Program-made: the position numbers and the translations under genes
In this document: positions 26,793 through 37,978 of the stretch, piece after piece
Layout of the letters: each line of letters begins with the position of its first letter
How positions within the stretch are numbered: position 1 is the first letter of the stretch
The notes under the pieces: model-generated
The model's database searches: none
What the model was told of the DNA's origin: nothing
The model's input: only the letters and a program-made list of their open reading frames with translations
From: QHVT01 sp036389275
Lineage (GTDB): Bacteria; Acidobacteriota; Thermoanaerobaculia; Gp7-AA8
Length of the DNA: 64,000 nucleotides
Assembly (NCBI GenBank): GCA_036389275.1
Contig: DASVQE010000114.1
Location: forward strand, 1 to 64,000
Direction of reading: 5' to 3'

Positions 26793-27320
26793 TCAGCCCG
26801 CAAAGCCCGCGCCAGCGAGCGCGGCTTCGTACGCGCGGCAGACCTCGTCGCCGAAGCAGGTGAAGATCACCCGTTCGAGCTCGGCATGCGCGTCGAGAAA
26901 TCGCGCGGTCTCGCTCACGGCAATGCGCGCCGCCGCGTCCGCCGGATAGCCGTACACGCCGCAACTGATCGCCGGAAAGGCGATGCTCCGCACGCCGTGC
27001 TCGACGGCGAGGGCGAGGCTGTTGCGGTAGCACGACGCGAGCAGCTCCGGCTCGCCGTGCGTGCCGCCGCGCCACACCGGACCGACCGTGTGAATGACGT
27101 GTTTGGCCGGCAGCCGATAGCCGCCGGTGATGCGCGCCTCGCCGGTCGGACAGCCGCGCAGCGTGCGGCATTCGGCGAGCAGCTCCGGCCCGGCCGCGCG
27201 ATGGATCGCGCCGTCGACTCCGCCGCCGCCGAGGAGCGACGAGTTGGCGGCGTTCACGATCGCGTCGACGGCCAGTTTGGTGATGTCGCCGCGCTGCAGC
27301 TCAACGTTTCTTGCGGCCAA
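26793..27320 (-). CDS. macro domain protein (ADP-ribose/O-acetyl-ADP-ribose deacetylase type)
   Basis: The 175-residue macro domain is of the MacroD/YmdB type. The GDITKLAVDAIVNAANSSLLGGGGVDGAIHRAAG segment (about 12-45) holds the Asp, the Asn pair and the Gly-rich loop for ADP-ribose. HTVGPVWRGG and SIAFPAISCGVYGYPADAAARIA complete the site. It likely removes ADP-ribose from macromolecules or deacetylates O-acetyl-ADP-ribose. Translation appears to start at a TTG (27320) inside the end of the EVE gene, so the two are coupled. Confidence 0.93.
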   Translation of the reverse strand: MAARNVELQRGDITKLAVDAIVNAANSSLLGGGGVDGAIHRAAGPELLAECRTLRGCPTGEARITGGYRLPAKHVIHTVGPVWRGGTHGEPELLASCYRNSLALAVEHGVRSIAFPAISCGVYGYPADAAARIAVSETARFLDAHAELERVIFTCFGDEVCRAYEAALAGAGFAG

Positions 27321-27714
27321 GTTTCACCACGATGTCGAACTCCCGCTTCGTCACCGGCTGCACCGAAAGGCGCGAGCCCTTCTTCGTCACCACCATCTCC
27401 TCGAGCCCCGGCGTCGACTTGAGCGTCTCCAGCGGCACGACCTCCGGAAACTTCTCGACGAAGCGGAGGTCGACCATCACCCACGGCGCCTCCTTTTCCG
27501 GATGTCCTTCCTTCGACACTTCCGCAACTCCGGATACGCCCGACGGGTCGGCGTTCGAGGCGTAGAACAACACCTTGTCGCCCACCTTCATCTCGTCGCG
27601 CATGTAATTGCGCGCCTGGTAATTCCGCACGCCGTTCCACGAGGTGGTCCCGTCGCGCGCCAGGTCGTCGATGGAGTAGGCGGATGGTTCCGATTTCATG
27701 AGCCAATACTTCAC
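27301..27714 (-). CDS. EVE domain protein (modified-base reader type)
   Basis: The 137-residue protein is a full EVE domain (PUA-like). YWLMKSEPSAYSIDDL at the start, TSWNGVRNYQARNYMRDEMKVGDKVLFYAS, GVAEVSKEGHP and PWVMVDLRFVEKF are typical. EVE domains are thought to bind modified bases in DNA or RNA. The GTG at 27714 is needed to give the family start YWLMKSEP. It leads an operon with the macro-domain and pseudo-receiver genes. Confidence 0.92.
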   Translation of the reverse strand: MKYWLMKSEPSAYSIDDLARDGTTSWNGVRNYQARNYMRDEMKVGDKVLFYASNADPSGVSGVAEVSKEGHPEKEAPWVMVDLRFVEKFPEVVPLETLKSTPGLEEMVVTKKGSRLSVQPVTKREFDIVVKLGRKKR

Positions 27715-27758
27715 GGCGCGAAATCATACTGGCAACTCTCTTGAACCGAGTTCTGCCG

Positions 27759-28787
27759 ATGGTCGCCTTCGAGAAAGCGCCGCCGGAGGCGCGCGAGGTG
27801 CTGGGGATGCCGATCCGCGAGCTCGGGCTGTCGCTCGAAGCCTCGCCCGTCGCGGAGCTGGTGCGGCGTCTCTACTCCGAGCTCGAGGCGAAAGGGCTGC
27901 GGCATTTCCGGCCGCGCTGCTATCTCTCCGACGAATGGGGCTGTCCGTCCGGCGAGCCGGTGATCGGCATCCCGTTCTACCTCGGCGATCCGCGCGTCGC
28001 CAAAGTCGAAGAGGCGGTCAACGACGTCGAGGGCGAGCGCGAGATCCTGATGTACCTGCGCCACGAAGCGGGCCACGCCTTCAACTACGCGTACGAGCTC
28101 TATCGCACCGAGGAGTGGCACGCGCTGTTCGGCTCCTTCCGCAGACCGTATCGCGACGACTACCCGTTCGTGCCGTTCTCGCGCGACTACGTGCGCCACA
28201 TCGCCGGCTGGTACGCGCAGAAACATCCCGACGAGGATTTCGCCGAGACTTTCGCGGTCTGGCTCGATCCCGACTCCGCCTGGCGCGAGCGATACGCGCA
28301 TTGGGGCGCGGTGCGCAAGCTCGAGTACGTCGACCGCATCGCCGGCGAGGTCGGCGACCAGCCGCCGCTGCGCGCGTCGGGCGAGACCGACATCACCACC
28401 GACGAGATGGACCAGACCGTCGAGGAGTTCTACCGCGACTTTCACGTCGACGAGACGCCGCTCGTAGCCAGCCTCGCCCTCGACGCCGACCTCACCGACA
28501 TCTTCCCGAGGCGCCACGACGATCCCGACGCACGCGCCGCGTCGGAGCTGCTGGCCGAGCACCGGCGCGACATCGTCGACAAAGTCAACTACTGGACCGG
28601 TGTGCGGCGCACGCTCGTGCGCGCGCTCGTGCACGCCGTCGAGCAGCGCCTCGCCGCGCTGCAGCTCGTCGTCGTCCGCGAGCGCAGCCGCCAGCAGATG
28701 ATCGACCTCACCGTCTACATCACCGCGCTGGCCATGACCTTCCTCACCGGCAACAAACGCCTGCGACACCAGAGGCCCGATCGATGA
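27759..28787 (+). CDS. putative zinc-binding metallopeptidase
   Basis: The 342-residue cytoplasmic protein has LRHEAGHAFNYAYELY (HExxH motif, near residue 104) and FAETFAVWLDPDSAWRERYAHWGA (a downstream Glu that could be the third ligand). CYLSDEWGCPSGEPVIGIPFYL is also conserved-looking. It matches the set of proteins annotated as putative zinc-binding metallopeptidases; the substrate is unknown. The ATG at 27759 was preferred over a TTG at 27741. It overlaps the ATP-grasp gene by 4 bases (ATGA), so the two products probably work together. Confidence 0.78.
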   Translation: MVAFEKAPPEAREVLGMPIRELGLSLEASPVAELVRRLYSELEAKGLRHFRPRCYLSDEWGCPSGEPVIGIPFYLGDPRVAKVEEAVNDVEGEREILMYLRHEAGHAFNYAYELYRTEEWHALFGSFRRPYRDDYPFVPFSRDYVRHIAGWYAQKHPDEDFAETFAVWLDPDSAWRERYAHWGAVRKLEYVDRIAGEVGDQPPLRASGETDITTDEMDQTVEEFYRDFHVDETPLVASLALDADLTDIFPRRHDDPDARAASELLAEHRRDIVDKVNYWTGVRRTLVRALVHAVEQRLAALQLVVVRERSRQQMIDLTVYITALAMTFLTGNKRLRHQRPDR

Positions 28788-29803
28788 AAGTAACGGTGCT
28801 GTACAACACCTTCGAGGGATACGAGGAGTATCCCGGCGCGTTCGCCGAGGCGGCCGCGCCGAAAAAGAAAAAGAAGAAAAAGAAGAAGACCGACATCGAG
28901 GCCATCTGCGACGCGCTGCGCGAGCTCGGGCACGAGGCCTCGACGTTCGCCATCGACGGCCGCCCGCAGACGCTCACGCGGCTGGCGCGCTCGAGCTTCG
29001 ATCTCTACTTCAACCTCGTCGAGTCGTACGGCGGCAACGACACGATGGAGATGCACTTCGCCGCGTTTCTCGACCTGGTCGGGAAGAAGTACACCGGCGC
29101 CGGTCCGCAGGGCTCGTTCCTGGCGATGGACAAGTCGATCGCCAAGAAGATCGTGCGCTATCACGAGCTCTACACCCCCTACTCCGCGGTGGTGAACAAA
29201 GGCCGCGTCGAGCACGCGCAGGACATCCAGTTTCCGGTGATCGTGAAGCCGGCGAACGAAGATGCCTCGAAAGGGATTGACGCCGCGTCGGTGGTGAATT
29301 CGGTGAAGGATCTGCTCGAGCGGATCTCGTACATCCACGAAGAATTCGACTGCCCGGCATTGCTCGAGGAGTACATCGAGGGCCGCGAGATCTACGCCGC
29401 GGTCCTCGGCAACGATCGCGTCGAAGCGCTGCCGCTGGTCGAGCTCGACCTCTCGAAACTGCCCGAGGGAATGCCGAAGATCGCCGGCTACGAAGTGAAG
29501 TTCGACGTGAACACCGAGGCGTACAAGAAGACCAAGTCGGCGCCGGCGCGCGACCTCGACGAGGAGACCACGCTGCGCATCCAGGAGACCGCGCGCACCG
29601 CCTTTCGCGCGCTGCAACTGCGCGACTACGGCCGCATCGATTTGCGTCTGGCGCAAAACGGCCGCGTCTACGTGCTCGAGGCCAACCCGAACCCCTGGCT
29701 CGATCCCGCCGCCGAATTCGCCATGGCGGCGAAGGAGAGCGGGAAGAGCTATACGGAGATGATTGGGGTGATTGTGGAGAACGCGTTGGCGAGGCAACGA
29801 TGA
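28784..29803 (+). CDS. D-alanine--D-alanine ligase-like ATP-grasp enzyme
   Basis: The 339-residue ATP-grasp ligase has FDLYFNLVESYGGNDTMEMHFAAFLDLVGKKYTGAGP (Ddl-like N-domain). FPVIVKPANEDASKGIDAASVV is the ATP-binding loop, LLEEYIEGREIYAAVLGN follows, and RIDLRLAQNGRVYVLEANPNPWLDP is the metal-binding end. A tract of nine Lys at about residues 27-35 (codons AAA/AAG only) interrupts the N-domain and is unusual. The peptide or amino-acid substrate is not known; the coupled zinc peptidase suggests peptide ligation and cleavage of the same product. A TTGCG-N5-CGCAA motif lies at 29642-29656. Confidence 0.83.
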   Translation: MKVTVLYNTFEGYEEYPGAFAEAAAPKKKKKKKKKTDIEAICDALRELGHEASTFAIDGRPQTLTRLARSSFDLYFNLVESYGGNDTMEMHFAAFLDLVGKKYTGAGPQGSFLAMDKSIAKKIVRYHELYTPYSAVVNKGRVEHAQDIQFPVIVKPANEDASKGIDAASVVNSVKDLLERISYIHEEFDCPALLEEYIEGREIYAAVLGNDRVEALPLVELDLSKLPEGMPKIAGYEVKFDVNTEAYKKTKSAPARDLDEETTLRIQETARTAFRALQLRDYGRIDLRLAQNGRVYVLEANPNPWLDPAAEFAMAAKESGKSYTEMIGVIVENALARQR

Positions 29804-29873
29804 ACGATGAAGGATGAACGATGAACAGAGGCGGCGTCACCGTTCATCGTTCATCGTTCATCGTTCATCGTTC
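29796..29873. repeat. inverted tandem heptamer repeat (CGTTCAT unit)
   Basis: The left arm (29796-29827) is made of ATGAACG-like units and the right arm (29840-29873) of four CGTTCAT units, separated by about 12 bases. It lies exactly where the ATP-grasp gene and the convergent aminotransferase gene end, covering both stop codons. It may act as a two-way terminator. It has the same architecture as 21521-21632 and 26317-26415 but a different unit. Confidence 0.85.
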
Positions 29874-31097
29874 GCGCCGCCCGTATCTCTCCAAAGCAAC
29901 GCGCAGGAGCCGCACCGCAACTTTCAGCTCCTCTTCCTTCAGCACGTAGGCGATGCGTACTTCGCTCTTGCCGAGGTCGGAAAAGTAGAAGCCGCTCGCC
30001 GGGGCGACCATCACCGTCGCGCCCTCGTGCTCGAACTCGGAGAGCAGCCAGATCGCAAAGTCTTCGGCGTTGTCGACCGGCAGGCGCGCCACGCAGTAGA
30101 AGGCGCCTTCCGGTTTCTCCAGAAAGACGCCGGGGATGGAGGTGAGCCCTTCGTAGAGGACGTCGCGGCGGCGCTGGTACTCGTCGACGACGCCGCGCGT
30201 GTACTCCTCGCCGAGGGACTCGGCGCCGATGGCGATGAACTGGGCGATCCCCGGAGGCGAGAGGCGTCCCTGGGCCATGCGCAGCGCCGCGTCGTAGACC
30301 TCGGCGTTGCGCGTGAGCAGCGCGCCGAGGCGGATGCCGCAGGCGCTGTAGCGCTTCGACAGCGAGTCGACCACGATCACGCGATCTTCCAGCCCTTCGA
30401 GCTCGAGCGCGCTGATGGCCTTGCGGCCGTCGTAGACGAACTCGCGATAGACCTCGTCGGAGATCAGGAAGAGACCGCGCTCGCGGCAGAACTGCGCCGC
30501 CACCTCGAGCTCTTCGCGCGTGTAGACCGTGCCGGTGGGATTGCTCGGATTGCAGAGGATCAGCAGGCGCGTGCGCTCGGTGAGCGCGCGCTCGAACACC
30601 GCGCGCGGCGGCAGATGAAACCCGTCGCGGCCGCGGCTCGTCACCGGTACGAGGTTGAGACCGGCCATCGTGGCGAAGGCGCGGTAGTTCGCGTAGTACG
30701 GCTCGACCACCATCACGTCGTCGCCTTCGTTCGCGCAGGCGAGAAAGGCGAAGAGAATGGCTTCGCTGCCGCCGGTGGTGGCGAGGATCTCGTTCTCGGC
30801 CACCTGCACGCCGACGCGGCGCTCGTAGTAGCGGCGCAGCGAGCGGAGAAACTCCGGCGTGCCGGTCGAGGGCGAATACTCGAGCACTTTCGACTCGAGC
30901 TGGTGCAGCCGCTCGCGGATGCACGAGGGCGTCTCGATGTCGGGCTGACCGATGTTGAGGTGCAGCACGCGCGTGCCGCGCGCCTTGGCGGCCTCGGCCA
31001 GCGGCGCGAGCTTGCGGATCGGGGACGCAGGCATGGCCTGCGCGCGCCGCGACACCGCCGGCGCGCGCAGCACTTCCAGTTCGTGGAGCGACGTCAT
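29865..31097 (-). CDS. class I/II PLP-dependent aminotransferase
   Basis: The 410-residue fold-type I aminotransferase resembles the AspB/AlaA group. LNIGQPDIETP, EYSPSTGTPEFLRSLRRYY, TTGGSEAILFAFLAC, LILCNPSNPTGTVYTREEL, ISDEVYREFVYDG, VVDSLSKRYSACGIRLGAL (PLP Lys near 245) and SEVRIAYVL (substrate Arg) are visible. The donor and acceptor cannot be fixed by eye. The small gene at 31098-31271 ends right before it on the same strand, so it may be last in the peptidase operon. Confidence 0.93.
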   Translation of the reverse strand: MTSLHELEVLRAPAVSRRAQAMPASPIRKLAPLAEAAKARGTRVLHLNIGQPDIETPSCIRERLHQLESKVLEYSPSTGTPEFLRSLRRYYERRVGVQVAENEILATTGGSEAILFAFLACANEGDDVMVVEPYYANYRAFATMAGLNLVPVTSRGRDGFHLPPRAVFERALTERTRLLILCNPSNPTGTVYTREELEVAAQFCRERGLFLISDEVYREFVYDGRKAISALELEGLEDRVIVVDSLSKRYSACGIRLGALLTRNAEVYDAALRMAQGRLSPPGIAQFIAIGAESLGEEYTRGVVDEYQRRRDVLYEGLTSIPGVFLEKPEGAFYCVARLPVDNAEDFAIWLLSEFEHEGATVMVAPASGFYFSDLGKSEVRIAYVLKEEELKVAVRLLRVALERYGRRER

Positions 31098-31271
31098 CTA
31101 TTTTTTCTTGGCGCGCTTGATGGCCGGGTGATCGGGATTCTTCACCTGCTGCTCGTTCTGCCCGAGCTGCTGCTTGTCGTCATTCGCGTTCGCATGCAGC
31201 TTGTCGGGCCCATCCGTCTGCGAACGACCGCCGATCTTGTAGTAGTCCTGATTCGGGTTGTGCTTGCTCAT
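31098..31271 (-). CDS. small basic hydrophilic protein
   Basis: This 57-residue ORF starts at an ATG that overlaps the stop of the DPP IV gene by 4 bases (ATGA) and ends one base before the aminotransferase start. The sequence is polar and disordered-looking: NPNQDYYKIGGRSQTDGPDKLHANANDDKQQ and a Lys-rich end (AIKRAKKK). The amino-acid mix (many N, Q, D, K) is unlike GC-driven spurious ORFs, which supports a real gene. No family is recognised. Confidence 0.65.
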   Translation of the reverse strand: MSKHNPNQDYYKIGGRSQTDGPDKLHANANDDKQQLGQNEQQVKNPDHPAIKRAKKK

Positions 31272-33475
31272 GGCTTGGGAGAGTGCGAAGGCGTTGCCAT
31301 TTCCGGCAGCGCGGCGGTCCGCCTCACGAACTCCCACATCGTCTTCTGCAGGTGGAACGCGAGCGGACGCTGGGTCACGCCGTGGCGCGATTTCGGGTAG
31401 AGCATCATCTGGAAGAGCTTGCCGGCGTTCTCCAGCTCGTAGGCGAACTGGATGGTGTTCTGGATGTGCACGTTCTCGTCGATGGTGCCGTGGATGAGGA
31501 GCAGCTCGCCGTGAAGGTCCTTCGCGGCGAAGCGCGGCGCGGTGCGGCGGTAGCCTTCCTCGTTGTTCTTCGGCTGCAGCATGTAGCGCTCGGTGTAGAC
31601 GCTGTCGTAGTCGCGCCAGTCGGTGACCGAGCCGCCGGCGATGCCTCCGGCGAAGGTGGTGCTGTGCGTGAGCGCGTAGCTGACCATGAAGCCGCCGAAG
31701 CTCCAGCCGCTCAGGACGATCCGGGACGCGTCGACGCCCGGCTGCGTCTTCAGCCAGGCGATGCCGTCCTCGATGTCGCGCAGCTCGCCGGGGCCGAAGT
31801 TCTTGTACGACGGCCAGGTCGACACCGCGCCCTTGCCGCTGGCGCTGCGGTTGTCGCACTCCCAGACGATCACGCCCTGCTGGGCGAGGAACTGATGGAA
31901 GAGGCCGCGCGCGCCGCCCCAGGCGTTGCGCACCGTCTGCGCGTGCGGACCGGCGTAGAGGAACTGATAGACCGGATACTTTTTGGTCTCGTCGTAATGC
32001 GGCGGACGGATGATCATCGCTTCCATCGAAAAGCCGTCGCGCGTAGGCACCTGCAGGAAGCGCGGCTGGACGAGTGCGTAGTCCGCGAGCGCGGCAACGC
32101 GGTTCTCGTCGACCACCCAGGCCATGGCGCCGTCGCGGCGGTGGACGCGCACCTGATCGGGCGTGTTGATGTCGCTCCACTTGTCGGCGTAGAGCGACAT
32201 CGACGGATTGAACGTGGCGGTGTGCGTGCCCTCGCGTGAGGAGAGGCGCTGCAGGCCGCTGCCGTCGAACTTGATCCGGTAGACGTCGAGCCCGATCGGG
32301 CTGCGCTCGGTCCCGGAAAAGTAAACATATTGACCATCGGCGCCGTGCAGGTCGCGCACTTCCCATTGGCCGTTGGTGATCTGCGCGATGAGCGTGCCGT
32401 CGGCGCGGTAGTGATAGAGATGACGCCAGCCGGAGCGCTCCGACTGCCAGAGGAAGGTGCCGTCGGGCAGCCAGTACGGTGCGGCGATCGGGTCGACCCA
32501 CGCTTTGGTGGTGTCGTGCAGCAGCGTGGTCACTTTGCCCGCCGACCAGGTGTCGAGATCGAGCCAGGTCTGCTCGCGATCCTGCACCTGATAGGTCAGC
32601 GTCCGGGCGTCCGCCCACGCCACGTTCACGATGAGGAAGTCGCTGTAGCGCGAGGTGTCGACCTGCATCGATGCGCCGCCGGCGGCGGAGACGACGAAGA
32701 GTCGCGCGATCGGATTCGGATCGCCGGCGCGCGGATAGGGATAGACGTCGACGTTCGGCTGATACGGAATGTCGTCGACGATCGTGTACTCCGGCACCGG
32801 CGACTCGTCGAGCTGCAGGTACGCGAGGCGCGAGGAGTCGGGGCTCCACCAGTAGCCCTTGAAGATGCCGCGTCCGAAGATCTCCTCCTGATAGAGCCAG
32901 TCGAGTTTGCCGTTGAGGAGCTTCGCGTTGCCGCCGGTGGTGAGGCGCACTTCGTGGCCGTCGAGGTCGACGACGTAGAGATCGTTGGCGCGGATGAACG
33001 CGACTTTCGCGCCGTCGGGACTGAACGTAGCCTGCTCCTCGGCGCCGCCGGCCGAGGTGATGCGCTTCGCTTTCTGCGTCGCCAGCGAGTAGACGTAGAG
33101 ATCGCCGCCGACCTCGGCCACGATGGCCGATTTCTTCGTGTCGAAGGTGAGATCGTCCGACTCCGCGGCGGCGCTGGCGACGGAATTCGCCACGCCGATC
33201 GCTTCGAGCGCGCGCCGGAAATCGGCGGGATCGAAAAGCGGATGGGTCTTGCCGCTCGCCGTGTCGAAGACGCGCCACTCGACCAGCTCGCCGCGCTCGT
33301 CGGTCTTCGGCCAGACGAAGCTGGTGTCGTCGAGCCACTCGAAACCGTTCTGGATCGCGCCGCTGAAGAAGACGCGGTTGGTCGGATCGTAGATGGCGTC
33401 GAGGGTGAGGACTTTTTTCTCCGCGAGGAGCGGAGCGGCGGCGAGCAGCAGGACCACGGCCAGGGCGCGTTTCAT
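31268..33475 (-). CDS. S9 family prolyl peptidase, dipeptidyl peptidase IV type
   Basis: The 735-residue exported peptidase has a signal peptide (MKRALAVVLLLAAAPLLAE). A DPP IV N-terminal beta-propeller follows (about 60-480, with LYQEEIFGRG carrying the DPP IV Glu pair, and WWSPDSSRLAYLQLDE). The alpha/beta-hydrolase has nucleophile GWSFGG (about 590), Asp in IHGTIDENVH and His in SRHGV. It releases N-terminal dipeptides, preferring Pro or Ala in second position. One GTAAACANNTTGACC motif (32322-32336) forces AT-rich codons for GQYVYF. Confidence 0.93.
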   Translation of the reverse strand: MKRALAVVLLLAAAPLLAEKKVLTLDAIYDPTNRVFFSGAIQNGFEWLDDTSFVWPKTDERGELVEWRVFDTASGKTHPLFDPADFRRALEAIGVANSVASAAAESDDLTFDTKKSAIVAEVGGDLYVYSLATQKAKRITSAGGAEEQATFSPDGAKVAFIRANDLYVVDLDGHEVRLTTGGNAKLLNGKLDWLYQEEIFGRGIFKGYWWSPDSSRLAYLQLDESPVPEYTIVDDIPYQPNVDVYPYPRAGDPNPIARLFVVSAAGGASMQVDTSRYSDFLIVNVAWADARTLTYQVQDREQTWLDLDTWSAGKVTTLLHDTTKAWVDPIAAPYWLPDGTFLWQSERSGWRHLYHYRADGTLIAQITNGQWEVRDLHGADGQYVYFSGTERSPIGLDVYRIKFDGSGLQRLSSREGTHTATFNPSMSLYADKWSDINTPDQVRVHRRDGAMAWVVDENRVAALADYALVQPRFLQVPTRDGFSMEAMIIRPPHYDETKKYPVYQFLYAGPHAQTVRNAWGGARGLFHQFLAQQGVIVWECDNRSASGKGAVSTWPSYKNFGPGELRDIEDGIAWLKTQPGVDASRIVLSGWSFGGFMVSYALTHSTTFAGGIAGGSVTDWRDYDSVYTERYMLQPKNNEEGYRRTAPRFAAKDLHGELLLIHGTIDENVHIQNTIQFAYELENAGKLFQMMLYPKSRHGVTQRPLAFHLQKTMWEFVRRTAALPEMATPSHSPKP
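32322..32336 (-). other. coding-embedded motif GTAAACANNTTGACC, copy 1
   Basis: It lies in the DPP IV gene. On the coding strand, GGT CAA TAT GTT TAC encodes GQYVY using third-position A/T in four of five codons, which is rare in this GC-rich gene. See the findings for the other copies. Confidence 0.75.
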
Positions 33476-33505
33476 CGCGCGCGAGTCTACGTAATAATCG
33501 CCGCC

Positions 33506-34228
33506 GTGAGAAAGCTCGCCCTCGTCCTCTCGGTCGCCGCCTCGTCGGCATTCGCGCAGGTGGCGCCGAAGCCGGCCGACGCCATCCTTGCCGTGGTCGG
33601 CTCGACGCAGGGTCAGTCGAACGCGAACTTCCGCACCGAGCTGCAACTGGCCAACGGCAGCGACGGCCCGATGAGCGGCTGGCTGGTGCTGCGGCCGCAG
33701 AACCTGATCGCGCGCTACGAGCTCGCGCCGCACGCGACGCGTTCGTACGCGGACGTGGTGGCGGAGCTCGGCGCGAGCGGCATCGGCTCGCTCGACCTGC
33801 TGGTCGACCGCGGCGGCGTGCCGGCCATCGTCGCCCGCGCCTACGACGATCAGCCGACCGGCTCCACCGGCGTGACCGTGCCGGCGGTGCGTCCCGGCGA
33901 GGCGCTCTCGCGCGGTGAGGCGGCGCTGCTGATCGTGCCGCGCGATCTCACCCGCTACCGCTTCAACCTCGGCGTGCGCACGCTCGAGAGCGGCGCGACC
34001 ATCGACTACGTCGTGCGCAACGCAGGCGGCGCGGAGAAGTCGCGCGGCTCGCTCACCTGGAGCGCCGATACATTCGATCAGCGTCCCGCCGACGTCATGC
34101 TGTCGACGGCGCTCGCGGCCGACGACTCGGTCGAGCTGCGGCTCTTCGCCGGCAGCGCCATCGTCTACGCGACCACCGTGGATAACCGCACCAACGACTC
34201 GTCGCTGCAACTGGGGCGGCGTCCCTGA
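33506..34228 (+). CDS. secreted hypothetical protein
   Basis: The 240-residue protein starts at a GTG with a signal peptide (RKLALVLSVAASSAFAQ). It has a beta-rich body (GSTQGQSNANFRTELQLANGS, GWLVLRPQNLIARYEL, YRFNLGVRTLESGATIDYVVRNAGG) that looks like two immunoglobulin-like or CARDB-like domains. The FRTELQLANGS and NLGVRTL segments resemble secreted proteins seen often in Acidobacteriota. It is divergent from the DPP IV gene. Function is unknown. Confidence 0.72.
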   Translation: MRKLALVLSVAASSAFAQVAPKPADAILAVVGSTQGQSNANFRTELQLANGSDGPMSGWLVLRPQNLIARYELAPHATRSYADVVAELGASGIGSLDLLVDRGGVPAIVARAYDDQPTGSTGVTVPAVRPGEALSRGEAALLIVPRDLTRYRFNLGVRTLESGATIDYVVRNAGGAEKSRGSLTWSADTFDQRPADVMLSTALAADDSVELRLFAGSAIVYATTVDNRTNDSSLQLGRRP

Positions 34229-34235
34229 TAGACCT

Positions 34236-34964
34236 ATGATCGACCTGACGAACTTCGGCTTCACCGCGATGATGCGGCTCCGCGGCGCGATCCGCGCGGA
34301 GTTCGAACGACAGGAGCCGGCCACGATGGAAGAGGCGGCGCAGCGGATGGTGGGCATCTTCCGCGACGAACTGCGCGACGAGAATCGCAATCCCGCCTGC
34401 GCGCTCGTGCGCGTCTACAAAACGCATCCGTACGCCGACCTGCCGCCCGACCTGCAGGCCTTCGCGCGCAACCTCGATCCGAAGGCGGGCGAGCTGCCCG
34501 CGCTGCGCTGCCTCGTGCTGCTGGCCACCGCCGGCGACGAGCCAACGTGGAACTCGCGCCACGCCTCGCGCGGTCACCGCGCCATTCCGCTCAGCAGCGA
34601 GAAGGCGGTGGCGGAGGCGCCGATGGTCTCGCAGCTCATCGCCCAGCTCGGCCTGAGCGTCGGCAGCGTGCTCCGTCCCGAACCGGGACTGCTGCTCGAC
34701 ATGGGCGACCGCGTGCAGAACGTCTTCTACGTCCCGGAGGCGTCGCGCAGCGCGGCCATCGTGGCGCAGGAGGACTTCGTCCGCCCGTACGGCATCCGCT
34801 CGGTGATCGGCTTCGGCGGACTGCTCGCCTCGGGCGACTTGATCGTGGCTATCCTCTTCGCGAAAGTGCCGATCACCGCCGAAGCCGCCGATCAATTCAA
34901 GGTGATCGGCCTCAATTTCAAGCTGGCCATGCTGCCCTTCGTCCGCAAGCCGCTGTTCGGCTGA
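34236..34964 (+). CDS. stand-alone sensory-module-like protein of unknown function
   Basis: The 242-residue soluble protein has MEEAAQRMVGIFRDELRDENRNPACALVRVYKTHPYADLP, LRCLVLLATAGDEPTWNSRHASRGHRAIPL and EDFVRPYGIRSVIGFGGLLASGDLIVAILFAKVPIT. The middle and end read like a GAF-type sensory fold, and similar segments occur as N-terminal input modules of signal proteins; that is recollection of pattern, not a search result. No output domain is attached. It starts 7 bases after the preceding secreted-protein gene. Confidence 0.68.
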   Translation: MIDLTNFGFTAMMRLRGAIRAEFERQEPATMEEAAQRMVGIFRDELRDENRNPACALVRVYKTHPYADLPPDLQAFARNLDPKAGELPALRCLVLLATAGDEPTWNSRHASRGHRAIPLSSEKAVAEAPMVSQLIAQLGLSVGSVLRPEPGLLLDMGDRVQNVFYVPEASRSAAIVAQEDFVRPYGIRSVIGFGGLLASGDLIVAILFAKVPITAEAADQFKVIGLNFKLAMLPFVRKPLFG

Positions 34965-34986
34965 GCGCGACGAAGCGGCGCGCGCG

Positions 34987-37878
<2,892 letters not shown>

Positions 37879-37978
37879 CGGCGCGAGTCTATTTCGCGGC
37901 GTCGTCCCGGTTCAAGCGAGCGCCGCACGTCGTGTGCGCTACACTGCCCGCACTCGCAACAACCTTAGGAGGTAACGC

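Noticed and set aside
27698..28783. A 701-codon ORF that would fuse an Arg-rich domain to the ATP-grasp ligase
   Set aside because: Its first part is the shifted frame of the zinc-peptidase gene; the ligase has its own ATG at 28784 overlapping the peptidase stop.
32014..32337. Short minus-strand ORFs beginning MVNMFTF or MVKMFTF at the GTAAACA motifs
   Set aside because: The ATG arises from the DNA motif itself, shifted from the DPP IV and aconitase frames; there is no ribosome site or family match.
33476..34390. N-terminal extension of the DPP IV peptidase
   Set aside because: It is antisense to two plus-strand genes, and the signal peptide starts at 33475.
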